Shown here: one piece after another, positions 24,046 to 31,956 of the stretch | Numbering within the stretch: position 1 is the stretch's first letter | How the letters are laid out: the number at the start of each line of letters is the position of its first letter | Position numbers and translations under genes: made by a program | Notes under the pieces: model-generated | Told to the model about the DNA's origin: nothing | The model's input: the letters and a program-made list of their open reading frames with translations, nothing else | The model's database searches: none | Source: Gemmatimonadales bacterium | GTDB taxonomy: Bacteria > Gemmatimonadota > Gemmatimonadetes > Longimicrobiales > Gaopeijiaceae | Assembly: GCA_007692665.1 (NCBI GenBank) | Contig: REBP01000111.1 | Location: forward strand, 1-33,023 | DNA: 33,023 bases | Direction of reading: 5' to 3'

Positions 24046-24522
24046 TCATTCGCCGTTCCGCTCTACCGGGATGTCGAAGTGGAGCACCTCCTCCCGGGTG
24101 CCCAGCCTGCTGTAGAGCGCGATGGCGGCCTGGTCCTCGGATCCGGTGTCGGCCTGAACAAGGATGACCCACGCCCCGCGGGCGGCGGCCACCCCCCGGA
24201 GCTCTTGGATCAGCCCGGTGGCCACCCCCTGGCGCCGGTACGCCTCCAGGACCGCCAGGTCGTACAGGTAGATCTCGCTTCGCTCCTGCTCGAACTTCCT
24301 GAGCTCGTAGGCGGCAATGCCGCCCACGACGGCACCGGCCGCCTCGGCCACGATGGCAATGAAGGTGTCGCTCCCGAGGAGCCCGCGCAGGTAGCCCGCG
24401 CCCGGCCGGCTGGATGCGTACGTCTCGGGCTCGCCGAACGCCTCGCCGAAGACGCCCAGGAGCTGGTCCATGGCGGACAGGTCATCCGGGCCAAGCTGTC
24501 GAAAGACCGGTCGATTCGGCAT
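24046..24522 (-). CDS. AAC(3)-I-like GNAT acetyltransferase
   Basis: 158 residues with GGAGGAG 8 nt before the ATG. Beyond the general GNAT pattern (YRRQGVATGLI, the acetyl-CoA loop), it closely follows what I recall of aminoglycoside 3-N-acetyltransferase type I: LGPDDLSAMDQLL, FGEAFGEPETY, TFIAIVAE, AAYELRKFEQERSEIYLYDLAV, ILVQADTGSEDQAAIALYSRLGTREEVLHFDIPV. The length also fits. It would acetylate the 3-amino group of gentamicin/fortimicin-type drugs, but chromosomal homologues in environmental bacteria may have other natural substrates. No integron attC core was found at its 3' end. It is probably transcribed with the downstream RibD-C reductase gene. Confidence 0.85.
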   Translation of the reverse strand: MPNRPVFRQLGPDDLSAMDQLLGVFGEAFGEPETYASSRPGAGYLRGLLGSDTFIAIVAEAAGAVVGGIAAYELRKFEQERSEIYLYDLAVLEAYRRQGVATGLIQELRGVAAARGAWVILVQADTGSEDQAAIALYSRLGTREEVLHFDIPVERNGE

Positions 24523-24574
24523 GGTCGGAGCTCCTCCGTGACGCTGCGGGATTCGGATCGCCCCGAGGGGTACC

Positions 24575-24604
24575 TGTTTGCATTCACGCGCATGAAAGCA
24601 AACA
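24575..24604. repeat. 30-bp imperfect palindrome upstream of the acetyltransferase gene
   Basis: Arms of 15 bp: TGTTTGC, one mismatch, TTCA, one mismatch, GC, then the mirror image. 13 of 15 positions pair, with no spacer. It lies 53-82 bp before the acetyltransferase start, a fitting place for an operator of a dimeric repressor. Confidence 0.75.
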
Positions 24605-24820
24605 TGGGCATGGGTTCGCGACCGTCGACCTCGTCCTTACGGTCTTCGATTAACCCCTCCGAATGCGGCGATTTTCTCCTCCAGCGGGGATGCGGATGAC
24701 GGCTGCAGAATGGAGCGGATCGGGAGCGGGCGCAAGCGGGGGAACGAGAATCCCCGGAGGGACTCCGCCGGTGAAACGGACTTCGCCGCAGCCCGGTGTA
24801 ACGATCCGGAAACACGACGA

Positions 24821-24849
24821 TTGACAGCGGTCCCGGCAGCATGCATTAG
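24821..24849 (+). promoter_or_regulatory. Candidate promoter for susC-susD
   Basis: Perfect TTGACA at 24821-24826, 17-nt spacer, CATTAG at 24844-24849 as a poor -10 (3 of 6). Transcription would begin near 24856, leaving about 150 nt before the SusC start. Confidence 0.35.
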
Positions 24850-25011
24850 ACAGTTCAGGGTGCGCGGATCTTCCCGGCATCCCAGGCCTGTCAGGACAGG
24901 CCGGCCACACCGGTCACGCCGCTTCCCCGCATGCAGATGGGGGCCGCCCCGTTCCGTCTGTGACAACCCGGCGGTCTTGAACAGGAATCCACCTCATGCA
25001 AGCGAGGACAT

Positions 25012-27963
25012 GTGCGATTCCAAGCACGCTGGTTCCCGGGGCTCCTGCTCCTGGGGATCATGGCCCTGCCTTCGGAAGGCGTGGCTCAGGACCGGAGGAT
25101 CACCGGGCAGGTAACCCGCGCCGAAACCGGCGAGCCGCTCCCCGGTGTCATGATTGCGGTGGTCGGACCCGGTCGATACGCCCCCGTGCTCTCGGGGGCC
25201 GATGGGCGCTTCAGCGTTGCGGTGCCCCTCGGTGACGCCCGCCTCCGGTTTTCCTCCTTCACCTTCGTAACCCAGGAGATCGACGTACCCGCAACCCAGT
25301 CGGTGGTCAACGCTGCGCTGACGCAGGACGTGTTCCGGCTCGGTGAACTCGTCGTCACCGGGCAGGCCACCACCATCGATCGCCGGAGTGCGACCACCTC
25401 CATCGCCTACGTGTCCGGCGAGGAACTGTCGAAGGTCTCGGCCCCCTCGATCCTGAACGCCCTCACCGGAAAGATTTCCGGCGTGAACCTGCAGGCGAAT
25501 TCCGGCGCGCCCGGGGGCGGCATGCAGATCCAGGTGCGGGGAAACAGCACCCTCCTGGGGGGCTTCGATCCCCTCTTCGTGGTGGACGGCGTCATCTTCT
25601 CGAACGCCAGCATCCCCAGCGGACGCGGGTTCGCCAATGCGGCGGCCAGTCCGTCGCTCGAGGCTGATGCCGTGAACCGGATCGCCGACCTGAATCCCGC
25701 CGACATCGCCAGCATCGAGATCCTGAAGGGCGCCGCCGCCTCGTCCATCTACGGTTCCAAGGCCTCCAACGGCGTCGTCGTGATCACGACGAACCGGGGC
25801 CAGGGTGGCGCGACCCGGGTGAACCTCACGCAGCGGCTCGGCGTCAACGCACCCTCCCGGATCCTCGAGCTCAGGCGATGGACCGCCGACTCCGCGGTGG
25901 TGCGCTACGGCGAGGCTGCCTCCGCGTTCTTCCAGGGGAATCAGAACCCCTACTTCAACCATTATGAAAAGGTCTACGACCAGCGGGGCCTCTCCCACGA
26001 GACGCTGGGTAGCGTGAGCGGGGGTTCGGCCACCACCCGGTATTTCGTCTCCGGACAGCTGAAGCAGGACGACGGAACGGAGCGCGGCACCTTCGCCGGC
26101 CAGCAGGCCCTCCGCCTGAACCTGGACCAGGAGCTGGAGGGGGGAATCGACCTGCGCTTCTCCTCCGCCTTCAACCGGTCGGAGAACGCCCGGGGGTGGA
26201 ACAACAACTGCAACAACTACGGGTGCCACGGCTACGCCATCGCGTACATTCCGAGTTTCGTGGACCTGAGCCGGAAGAACGACGACGGCTCCTACCCCCG
26301 GCCCACGGTAGGCGTGCAGTCCAACCCCCTTCAGCTCACCGAACTCGGAGTGAACGGCGAGGAGACCTACCGCTTCACCGGCGGCATCACGGCCGGGTGG
26401 GACGCCATGGCCCGGGACAACCAGCAGCTGAGGCTGGTGGCCGGCCTGGGGCTCGACGTCTTCGACCAGCGCAACAACGTCTGGACCCCGAACGAACTCT
26501 TCTTCGAGCAGGTGCAGGCACTCCCGGGCGAATCCATCGAGAGCGGGGGGCGGAGCCAGTTCTACAACTGGAACCTGAACGCCGTCCACGACTGGACCGG
26601 AAGCTTCCTTTCCGCATCCACCTCCATCGGCATGCAGTACGAGGACCGCAGGCTCAACACCTTCCAGATCCGCACGCAGAACCTGCTCCCGGGGCAGCGG
26701 AACGTGAACCAGGGGACGCTCACCACCGCGGGCGAGGCCCTGACGGAGGAGCGGACCATCGCCTTCTACGGGCAGGAAACCCTTCGACTCCTGGATGACC
26801 GGCTCCTCGTCGTGGGCGGGCTGCGGGCAGAGCGAAGCAGCGTGAACGGAGACCCCGAGGCCTACTTCATCTTCCCCAAGGCCTCGGCCTCCTACCGTTT
26901 CCCCGAACTCCTCGGAGCGGGTACCGAAGTCAAGCTCCGGGCCGCCTACGGCGAGACCGGCAACCAGCCCCTCTTCGGGCAGAAGTTCACGAACCTCGGC
27001 ACCCCGCAGCTCGGGGGCCAGCAGGGGATCACGGTTTCCACCACGGCAGGCTTTGCCGGGGTTGAGCCGGAGCGCCTGAAGGAGTGGGAAGGCGGCGTGG
27101 ATGGCGAGATGGTGGGGGGGCGACTCACCTGGGACCTGTCCGGGTTCACCCGGACCACGTCCAACCTGCTTCTCCAGCGGGTCCCGGCGCCGTCGTCCGG
27201 CTTCACCACGGAAATCTTCAACGGCGGCGAGATCCGGAACCAGGGGATCGAGGTGGGCGTCGGCTACTCGCCCATTCTCACACCCCAGTTCAGCTGGATC
27301 ACCCGGGGCACCTTCACCCGCTACACCAGCGAGGTGCTGGACCTGGCCGGGCTCCCCCCCTTCTTCCCCGCAGCGTCGGGTTTCGGGAACCTGGGCCGGA
27401 CCCGGATCGAAGTCGGCAAGCCGATCACGCAGCTCATCGGCTTCAGCCTGAACGAGGACGGCACGCGCAGCGCATCCCTCGAGGAGCTCGGCAACACCGC
27501 GCCGGACTTCCGGATGGGCTTCGTCAACGAGGTGAACTGGCGGCGGCTCGACATGGGCGCCGTCGTGGACTGGCAGAAGGGCGGAAGCGTCATCAACCTC
27601 ACCCAGTACCTGCAGGACGACGGCCGGAACTCGAGGGACTGGGGGTCGCCGGAGTGGGCGGCCCGGTACCAGGGGTACCTGCGGGGGGCCATCGCACCCT
27701 ACATCGAGGATGCCAGCTTCGTGAAGGTCCGGGAGCTCTACCTGAACGCCCAGGTGCCCACGCGGTACGCCGAGTTCGTGGGGCTCGGGGTGCAGAACCT
27801 GAGCGTCGGGCTTTCCGCCCGAAACCTCTTCACCTGGCAGAACTACACGGGACTCGATCCCGAGGTGGCGAACTTCGGAGCCGCCGCGGTCCGAAACAAC
27901 CTGGACATTGCTCCGTACCCGCCCACCCGCAGCTTCTTCTTCAACGTCTCCGTGGGGTTCTGA
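25012..27963 (+). CDS. SusC/RagA-type TonB-linked outer-membrane protein
   Basis: 983 residues from GTG 25012, with GAGGA close upstream; the ATG at 25010 is in another frame. Order: signal peptide (MRFQARWFPGLLLLGIMAL...VAQ), a carboxypeptidase-regulatory-like beta domain (28-105, ITGQVTRAETGEPLPGV), then the plug (about 125-265). The plug has ILNALTGKISGVNLQ, IQVRGNSTL, PLFVVDGVI and the SusC hallmark IEILKGAAASSIYGSKASNGVV. The barrel follows and ends in FFFNVSVGF with a terminal Phe for BAM recognition. It should form the barrel of a pedal-bin importer capped by the SusD lipoprotein encoded 2 nt after it. The cargo (glycan, peptide or other) cannot be read from the sequence; no glycosidase or dedicated peptidase gene is attached. 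Confidence 0.95.
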   Translation: MRFQARWFPGLLLLGIMALPSEGVAQDRRITGQVTRAETGEPLPGVMIAVVGPGRYAPVLSGADGRFSVAVPLGDARLRFSSFTFVTQEIDVPATQSVVNAALTQDVFRLGELVVTGQATTIDRRSATTSIAYVSGEELSKVSAPSILNALTGKISGVNLQANSGAPGGGMQIQVRGNSTLLGGFDPLFVVDGVIFSNASIPSGRGFANAAASPSLEADAVNRIADLNPADIASIEILKGAAASSIYGSKASNGVVVITTNRGQGGATRVNLTQRLGVNAPSRILELRRWTADSAVVRYGEAASAFFQGNQNPYFNHYEKVYDQRGLSHETLGSVSGGSATTRYFVSGQLKQDDGTERGTFAGQQALRLNLDQELEGGIDLRFSSAFNRSENARGWNNNCNNYGCHGYAIAYIPSFVDLSRKNDDGSYPRPTVGVQSNPLQLTELGVNGEETYRFTGGITAGWDAMARDNQQLRLVAGLGLDVFDQRNNVWTPNELFFEQVQALPGESIESGGRSQFYNWNLNAVHDWTGSFLSASTSIGMQYEDRRLNTFQIRTQNLLPGQRNVNQGTLTTAGEALTEERTIAFYGQETLRLLDDRLLVVGGLRAERSSVNGDPEAYFIFPKASASYRFPELLGAGTEVKLRAAYGETGNQPLFGQKFTNLGTPQLGGQQGITVSTTAGFAGVEPERLKEWEGGVDGEMVGGRLTWDLSGFTRTTSNLLLQRVPAPSSGFTTEIFNGGEIRNQGIEVGVGYSPILTPQFSWITRGTFTRYTSEVLDLAGLPPFFPAASGFGNLGRTRIEVGKPITQLIGFSLNEDGTRSASLEELGNTAPDFRMGFVNEVNWRRLDMGAVVDWQKGGSVINLTQYLQDDGRNSRDWGSPEWAARYQGYLRGAIAPYIEDASFVKVRELYLNAQVPTRYAEFVGLGVQNLSVGLSARNLFTWQNYTGLDPEVANFGAAAVRNNLDIAPYPPTRSFFFNVSVGF

Positions 27964-27965
27964 CC

Positions 27966-29417
27966 ATGATCGACTCGAGCCAGGCCCGCTCTCACGGGTC
28001 GCGTGGCGGTCGCACCCGGATTCGGGTGGCACTCGCCTCCGTTCTCGTCCTCGCTGCCTGCGGGGACCTCGACATCCTCAATACCAACGCCCCCACGGTG
28101 GAGACCCTCACCGGGTCGCCGACGCGGGACGTGCTTGCAAGGGCAGCGACCGGGATCTTCGCCCAGACCTTCAGCGACGTGGGCACCGAGATCCAGTTCT
28201 ACGCCCTGTACGGCCGGGAGGGCTACAACCTCCTGGGCAACGACCCCCGGGAGACGGGGGAGCAGATCCGCGGACCCCAGGACCCGACCGGGCGCAATTC
28301 CGGGATCTGGACCGGCCCCTACGCGGCCATCCGCACGATCAACACCTACCTGGCGGCGCTCCCCAATGCCACCGGGATGACCGAGGCCGACCGGCGCGCC
28401 TCGGCAGGCTTCGCGAAGACCATGAAGGCCTGGCACATTCACCGCCTGGCCGTGCGCACCGGGGCCCTCGGCATTGCCATCGACGTGGACCGCCCCATCA
28501 CGGACGACCCGGCGCCCTTCGTGAGCTTCGATGCGGCCATGGCGGCGGCGTCCGCCCTGATGGACGATGCCCTGGTCGACCTCCAGGCGGGGGGGGCGAC
28601 CTTCCCGTTCTCGGTGCCGCCGGGGTACACGGGCTTCAACACCCCGGTCACCTTCTCCCAGTTCAACCGCGCGCTGGCCGCGAAGATCCTCGTGCACCGG
28701 GCGACCTTTGTCGGGTGCCAGACCTGCTGGGGCCAGGCGGCCACGGCGCTGGGGGGCTCGTTCGTGACCTCGGCGGGACTGCCGGCATCCCTCGCAACCG
28801 GGGTGTACTACGGGTATTCCTCCTCGGCAGGGGAGCCGGCGAACCCGGTGGCGGAGCCGCTCAGCAACGACCGCCTCTGGGTGCATCCGTCGATCATGTC
28901 GGGGGCCCAGATCCAGACCGGTGGCCAGCCGGATCTGAGGCTGACCCGGAAGGTGGCGCCGGCGGGTCGGAGCAAGAACCTGAACGACCTGGTGGGGACC
29001 CACAAGCCCATCCTCTACAACAACGCCGCGAACCCGGCGGTGGCCAACCTGGGGGCGGCAATTCCCTGGATCAGCAACGAGGAGCTGCTCCTGCTCCGGG
29101 CCGAGATCCGCTGGAACACCGGGCAGCGGGGGGGAGCGGTAGAGGACCTGAACCTGATCCGCACGAACGCCGGAGGGCTGTCGGTTTCGGCCCTCACCGC
29201 CGCCAGCAGCGACAACGCGTTCGTCACCGAACTCCTCTACAACCGGCTCTATTCCCTCCTCTGGTCGCAGGGGACCCGGTGGATCGATGCCCGTCGCTAC
29301 GGGAGGCTCCAGAGTCTTCCTGTTGACCGCGCCGGGGATTCGGTTTTCGAGAACATGCTGATTCCCGCCAACGAGTGCGCGGCCCGGGGGCTCACGGCCC
29401 CCTGCACGATCCTGTAG
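27966..29417 (+). CDS. SusD/RagB-type substrate-binding lipoprotein
   Basis: 483 residues from ATG 27966, 2 nt after the SusC stop. The signal sequence ends in VLVLAACGDLDILNTN: lipobox LAAC followed by the usual SusD 'DLxxxNPN-like' start. A helical TPR-like scaffold follows (NSGIWTGPYAAIRTINTYL, AKTMKAWHIHRLAVRTG, FNRALAAKILVHRATF). The C-terminal SusD signature is present: NEELLLLRAEIRWNTGQRGGAVEDLNLIR and YNRLYSLLWSQGTRWIDARRYG. It is the extracellular lid for the SusC barrel. A CQTCW pair of cysteines near the middle is unusual and may form a local disulfide. Confidence 0.95.
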   Translation: MIDSSQARSHGSRGGRTRIRVALASVLVLAACGDLDILNTNAPTVETLTGSPTRDVLARAATGIFAQTFSDVGTEIQFYALYGREGYNLLGNDPRETGEQIRGPQDPTGRNSGIWTGPYAAIRTINTYLAALPNATGMTEADRRASAGFAKTMKAWHIHRLAVRTGALGIAIDVDRPITDDPAPFVSFDAAMAAASALMDDALVDLQAGGATFPFSVPPGYTGFNTPVTFSQFNRALAAKILVHRATFVGCQTCWGQAATALGGSFVTSAGLPASLATGVYYGYSSSAGEPANPVAEPLSNDRLWVHPSIMSGAQIQTGGQPDLRLTRKVAPAGRSKNLNDLVGTHKPILYNNAANPAVANLGAAIPWISNEELLLLRAEIRWNTGQRGGAVEDLNLIRTNAGGLSVSALTAASSDNAFVTELLYNRLYSLLWSQGTRWIDARRYGRLQSLPVDRAGDSVFENMLIPANECAARGLTAPCTIL

Positions 29418-29466
29418 CAGGTGGGCAGGGTGATGTCCCGCGAACCCGTGGGTTGACGGGAACGGA

Positions 29467-29498
29467 AGGACAGCAGGACGGCAGGACGGCAGGACGAA
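29467..29498. repeat. Four tandem 8-bp units after susD
   Basis: AGGACAGC, AGGACGGC, AGGACGGC, AGGACGAA in direct succession. It is a short slippage-type repeat in a noncoding stretch, 50 bp after the SusD stop and just before a hairpin. Confidence 0.8.
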
Positions 29499-29503
29499 GG
29501 GTC

Positions 29504-29533
29504 GGCGGGGCGGTTCAGGCGAACCGCTTCGCC
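29504..29533 (+). terminator. Hairpin after the susC-susD operon
   Basis: On the plus strand GGCG-GG-GCGGTT pairs with AACCGC-TT-CGCC around a 6-nt loop. This is a continuous 12-bp stem if the two G-U pairs are allowed, and they form only in the plus-strand RNA. It is followed by CCCTTCC without a true T-run. Its position 87 nt after susD suggests a terminator. Confidence 0.5.
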
Positions 29534-29677
29534 GGCCCTTCCGCGTTTCGGCTGCCCGGGATGCCCGCGTTTCCGGGCAGCACCTTTTCCCGGCGTGCGG
29601 GGGAGGTGAGTTTGTCTGCCGGGGAGAGGGAGTCGGGCGCGGTTCCCTGCGGCCGCTGGACGGGCCCCCGTTCCACA

Positions 29678-29701
29678 CACGTCGACCACGTCACACACGT
29701 C
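29678..29701 (+). promoter_or_regulatory. Three CACGTC sites at 9-bp period before sbtA
   Basis: CACGTC occurs at 29678, 29687 and 29696, exactly 9 bp apart, ending 14 bp before the sbtA ATG. The outer two are part of a longer repeat CACACACGTC. Regular direct repeats this close to the start could be binding sites for a regulator; no protein can be assigned. Confidence 0.4.
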
Positions 29702-29715
29702 CAGCGCGCGATTCC

Positions 29716-30720
29716 ATGAGCCTCGCCGAGATCCTCGCCACCAACCTCCTGTCCCCGGTGGTCCTCGCCTTTGTCCTGGGGGCCGCCGCCACCCTGGTCA
29801 GAAGTGACCTCGAGTTCCCCGAGCCCCTCTACCAGGGGCTCTCCATCTACCTGCTCCTCGCCATCGGGCTCAAGGGCGGAACGGCGCTGGCCGTCACCCC
29901 CCTGGCGGAGGTGGTCGCCCCGGCAGCAATGACCCTCCTCCTGGGTGCGCTGACCCCGCTCACGGCCTTCGCGGCCCTGCGCTACCTCGGGCGCATGGAC
30001 CGTGTGAACGCCGGCGCACTCGCAGCTCACTTCGGCTCCGTTTCGGCCGTGACATTCCTCGCCGCACTGGCCTTCGCGGAGGCCACGGGGGTTCCGGCAG
30101 AGGGGTTCATGCCGGCCCTCGTCGCACTCCTTGAAATCCCGGCCATCGTCATCGGGATCCTGCTGGCCAAGGCCGGGGGCGAGACCGGTGGGGCCAGGGT
30201 TCGGGATTCGGGGCCAGGGGGGCGGGGCTCGGTCTGGGGGCCCCTGCTCCACGAGGTGCTCACGGGGCGGAGCATCGTGCTCCTCGTGGGGGGGCTGATC
30301 GTGGGATGGGCGGCGGGCCCGGTGCGGATGGCGCAGGTCGACCCCTTCTTCGTGGGGATCTTTCCCGGCCTCCTGACCCTCTTCCTGCTGGAGATGGGGC
30401 TCGTGGCCGCCCGCCGGCTGCGGGACATTCGGGCAGCGGGGCTCCAGCTCCTCTTCTTCGGCATCGCGCTCCCCATCGTGCACGGGGTCCTGGGCGTCTG
30501 GGGAGGCACCGTGGCGGGACTTTCCGTGGGAGGGGCCGGCGTCTTCGGTACGATGGTGGCCTCTGCATCCTATATTGCCGCACCTGCGGCCATTCGGGTG
30601 GCCCTTCCCGCTGCCAAGCCGTCCCTCTACCTGACGACCGCGCTGGGGATCACCTTCCCCTTCAACCTGGTCCTGGGGATCCCCCTGTTCTTCGCCCTCG
30701 CCCAACTTCTCGGAGGATGA
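29716..30720 (+). CDS. sbtA: SbtA-type sodium-dependent bicarbonate transporter
   Basis: 334 residues, about 10 membrane helices in two inverted halves. SbtA-family motifs: LLAIGLKGGTAL in the first half; AAHFGSVSAVTF, the substrate/Na+-binding stretch; and IAAPAAIRVALPAAKPSLYL followed by LGITFPFNLVLGIPLFF. In cyanobacteria SbtA pumps bicarbonate with Na+ as part of the carbon-concentrating mechanism. Here it probably supplies bicarbonate to carboxylases or serves pH balance; no Rubisco or carboxysome gene is near. The hydrophilic loop between halves (AGGETGGARVRDSGPGGRGS) is short. The next gene is its SbtB partner. No clear Shine-Dalgarno precedes the ATG. Confidence 0.9.
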   Translation: MSLAEILATNLLSPVVLAFVLGAAATLVRSDLEFPEPLYQGLSIYLLLAIGLKGGTALAVTPLAEVVAPAAMTLLLGALTPLTAFAALRYLGRMDRVNAGALAAHFGSVSAVTFLAALAFAEATGVPAEGFMPALVALLEIPAIVIGILLAKAGGETGGARVRDSGPGGRGSVWGPLLHEVLTGRSIVLLVGGLIVGWAAGPVRMAQVDPFFVGIFPGLLTLFLLEMGLVAARRLRDIRAAGLQLLFFGIALPIVHGVLGVWGGTVAGLSVGGAGVFGTMVASASYIAAPAAIRVALPAAKPSLYLTTALGITFPFNLVLGIPLFFALAQLLGG

Positions 30721-30721
30721 C

Positions 30722-31141
30722 ATGGCGTTCGAATCCGAAGCTCCCGATGCTCCCCGGCAGCATGGGCCGGGCTCGTCGCAGTCCGAGTCGCCCCCACGCT
30801 CGCCCATGACCCTCGTGACCATCGTCGCCGAGCGAATCCTCCGGGACCGGGTCCTCGAGGGGATCCGGAAGGCCGGCTCCCGGGGCTTCACCCTCACCGA
30901 CGTGACGGGCGAGGGGTCACGGCTGATTCATGCCCACGAGTGGGAGGGGCCCAGCGTCAAGGTCGAAACGCTGGTCTCGCCGGAGGTGGCGGAGCGCATC
31001 GTGGCCATGGTGGCCGAACGGTACTTCGAACACCATGCGGTGATCGTGTACACGGCCGAGGTCCAGGTCGTGCGAGCGAGGCGCTTCCTCCCGGAATCCG
31101 ACACGCCGCGGGACAAGGACAGGGAGACGCTGGACCCCTGA
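30722..31141 (+). CDS. sbtB: SbtB-like PII-family regulator of SbtA
   Basis: 139 residues from ATG 30722, 1 nt after the sbtA stop, with GGAGG 6 nt upstream. After a 28-residue disordered Ser/Pro-rich extension comes a ferredoxin-like PII fold: MTLVTIVAERILRDRVLEGIRKAGSRGFTLTDVTGEGS, then VKVETLVSPEVAERIVAMVAERYF and HHAVIVYTAEVQVVRARRF. SbtB binds adenine nucleotides (cAMP, AMP, ADP, ATP) and blocks SbtA in low energy states. The C-terminal Cys-pair redox loop of cyanobacterial SbtB is absent; an acidic/basic tail stands in its place. The N-terminal extension is not usual for the family. Confidence 0.87.
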   Translation: MAFESEAPDAPRQHGPGSSQSESPPRSPMTLVTIVAERILRDRVLEGIRKAGSRGFTLTDVTGEGSRLIHAHEWEGPSVKVETLVSPEVAERIVAMVAERYFEHHAVIVYTAEVQVVRARRFLPESDTPRDKDRETLDP

Positions 31142-31208
31142 CCGACGAGACCCTGGCTACGGGTGGCAGACGGGCGCCACGCCGAAGGCTCGCCTCGCCT
31201 CCGTTTCA

Positions 31209-31217
31209 TGGTATATT
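31209..31217 (+). promoter_or_regulatory. Extended -10 promoter before the His-rich protein gene
   Basis: TGGTATATT is an extended -10 (TGn + TATATT) in a locally AT-rich patch within GC-rich DNA. No -35 is obvious, which extended -10 promoters tolerate. It would start transcription near 31224, some 57 nt before the chosen ATG. Confidence 0.45.
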
Positions 31218-31280
31218 CGATGAATGCGCGGCGGTGTCCCCGGTGGTTCCGCCCCAGCACCTCCGGCCCGGTTCTCCTCG

Positions 31281-31799
31281 ATGCTCCTTCCCCGATCCCG
31301 GCTTCGGCTTCCGGCCTCCCTGGCCGCGCTTCTTCTCGTCCTGGTCGGGGCGGGAGACGGCATCGGGTTTCACATGTGCATGCACGAGGCCGCGGGACAC
31401 GCGGCAGCGGGGCATGAATCAACGGGGCACGGCACCGATCCGGCGGGGCACGGTTCCCACGCCGCCCAGGACCATGCGAAGGACCATCATGGCCACGAGG
31501 CGCCCGGCCACCACGCCGGCCACCACGCCGGGGAGCACGCCGCCGGGTCCGGATCCGCCCCCGGTGCCACCGGCGACCACAGCCCCGATCCGTCGGACCC
31601 CTGCGCGGCTCTTTGCCTTTTTCTCTGCGCACTCACCGCGGGCTCGCATCTTCCCGAGGGCGGGTCGGGTGCCCCGCCCGAGGCCTCACCCCCTCAGGGT
31701 GATCTGGCCCTCTCCCAGGCCGCCGCGGCCACGGTTCCCCGCCCCACCGCCCTCCCCCACTTCCTGCCCTTCGCGCAGGCTCCTCCCGTTTCAGGCTGA
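31281..31799 (+). CDS. His-rich exported protein, probable metal binding
   Basis: 172 residues from ATG 31281; an earlier in-frame start at 31224 would place 19 unlikely residues before the signal sequence. The signal peptide is LPASLAALLLVLVGAGDG. Residues about 30-100 hold 17 of the 19 histidines, as GH, HH and GHH steps, plus an HMCMHE cluster, a composition suited to Cu, Ni or Zn. Near residue 110 a hydrophobic CxxxCxxxC segment (CAALCLFLC) follows. The C-terminus is Pro/Ala-rich and lacks structure. No family recognised. It precedes a TonB-dependent receptor on the same strand, so a role in handling a metal taken up by that receptor is inferred. Confidence 0.65.
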   Translation: MLLPRSRLRLPASLAALLLVLVGAGDGIGFHMCMHEAAGHAAAGHESTGHGTDPAGHGSHAAQDHAKDHHGHEAPGHHAGHHAGEHAAGSGSAPGATGDHSPDPSDPCAALCLFLCALTAGSHLPEGGSGAPPEASPPQGDLALSQAAAATVPRPTALPHFLPFAQAPPVSG

Positions 31800-31956
31800 A
31801 TGACTGAAGGGGCACGGTCCTCGATGACCTGCCCGCCTGCTCGTCCGCCGGCCGGCTCCTCGTGGGGGCCGGCCCGCCCAGTCGCTTGCCGCGACCACGC
31901 TCCCCCAGGCTCCGCCTGTCGGGACCGTGCGTTGCCTACCTGAACGGGAGTCTTTC

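Larger units (their letters stand above)
24523..25011. other. 489-bp divergent intergenic region, acetyltransferase / SusC
   Basis: No credible gene. It holds the acetyltransferase ribosome-binding site, a 30-bp imperfect palindrome at 24575-24604, and a TTGACA-type plus-strand promoter candidate at 24821-24849 that would give SusC a leader of about 150 nt. The sequence near 24640-24680 is locally AT-richer (GATTAACC, GATTTTCTCC). Open frames here are Arg/Pro-rich by composition only. No riboswitch recognised. Confidence 0.55.

Noticed and set aside
24710-25114. 134-codon open frame in the SusC upstream region
   Set aside because: Arg/Pro-rich, no ribosome-binding site, runs into the SusC coding region in a wrong frame.
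24994-28032. 1012-codon minus-strand open frame opposite SusC
   Set aside because: Same kind of shadow; the plus-strand protein is a clear SusC with all family blocks.
29467-29498. CRISPR-like array
   Set aside because: The 8-bp units are directly adjacent with no spacers and no cas genes; a simple tandem repeat.
31800-31956. Cobalamin or other riboswitch before the TonB receptor
   Set aside because: No recognisable B12-box or paired elements; only GC-rich sequence and a ribosome-binding site.
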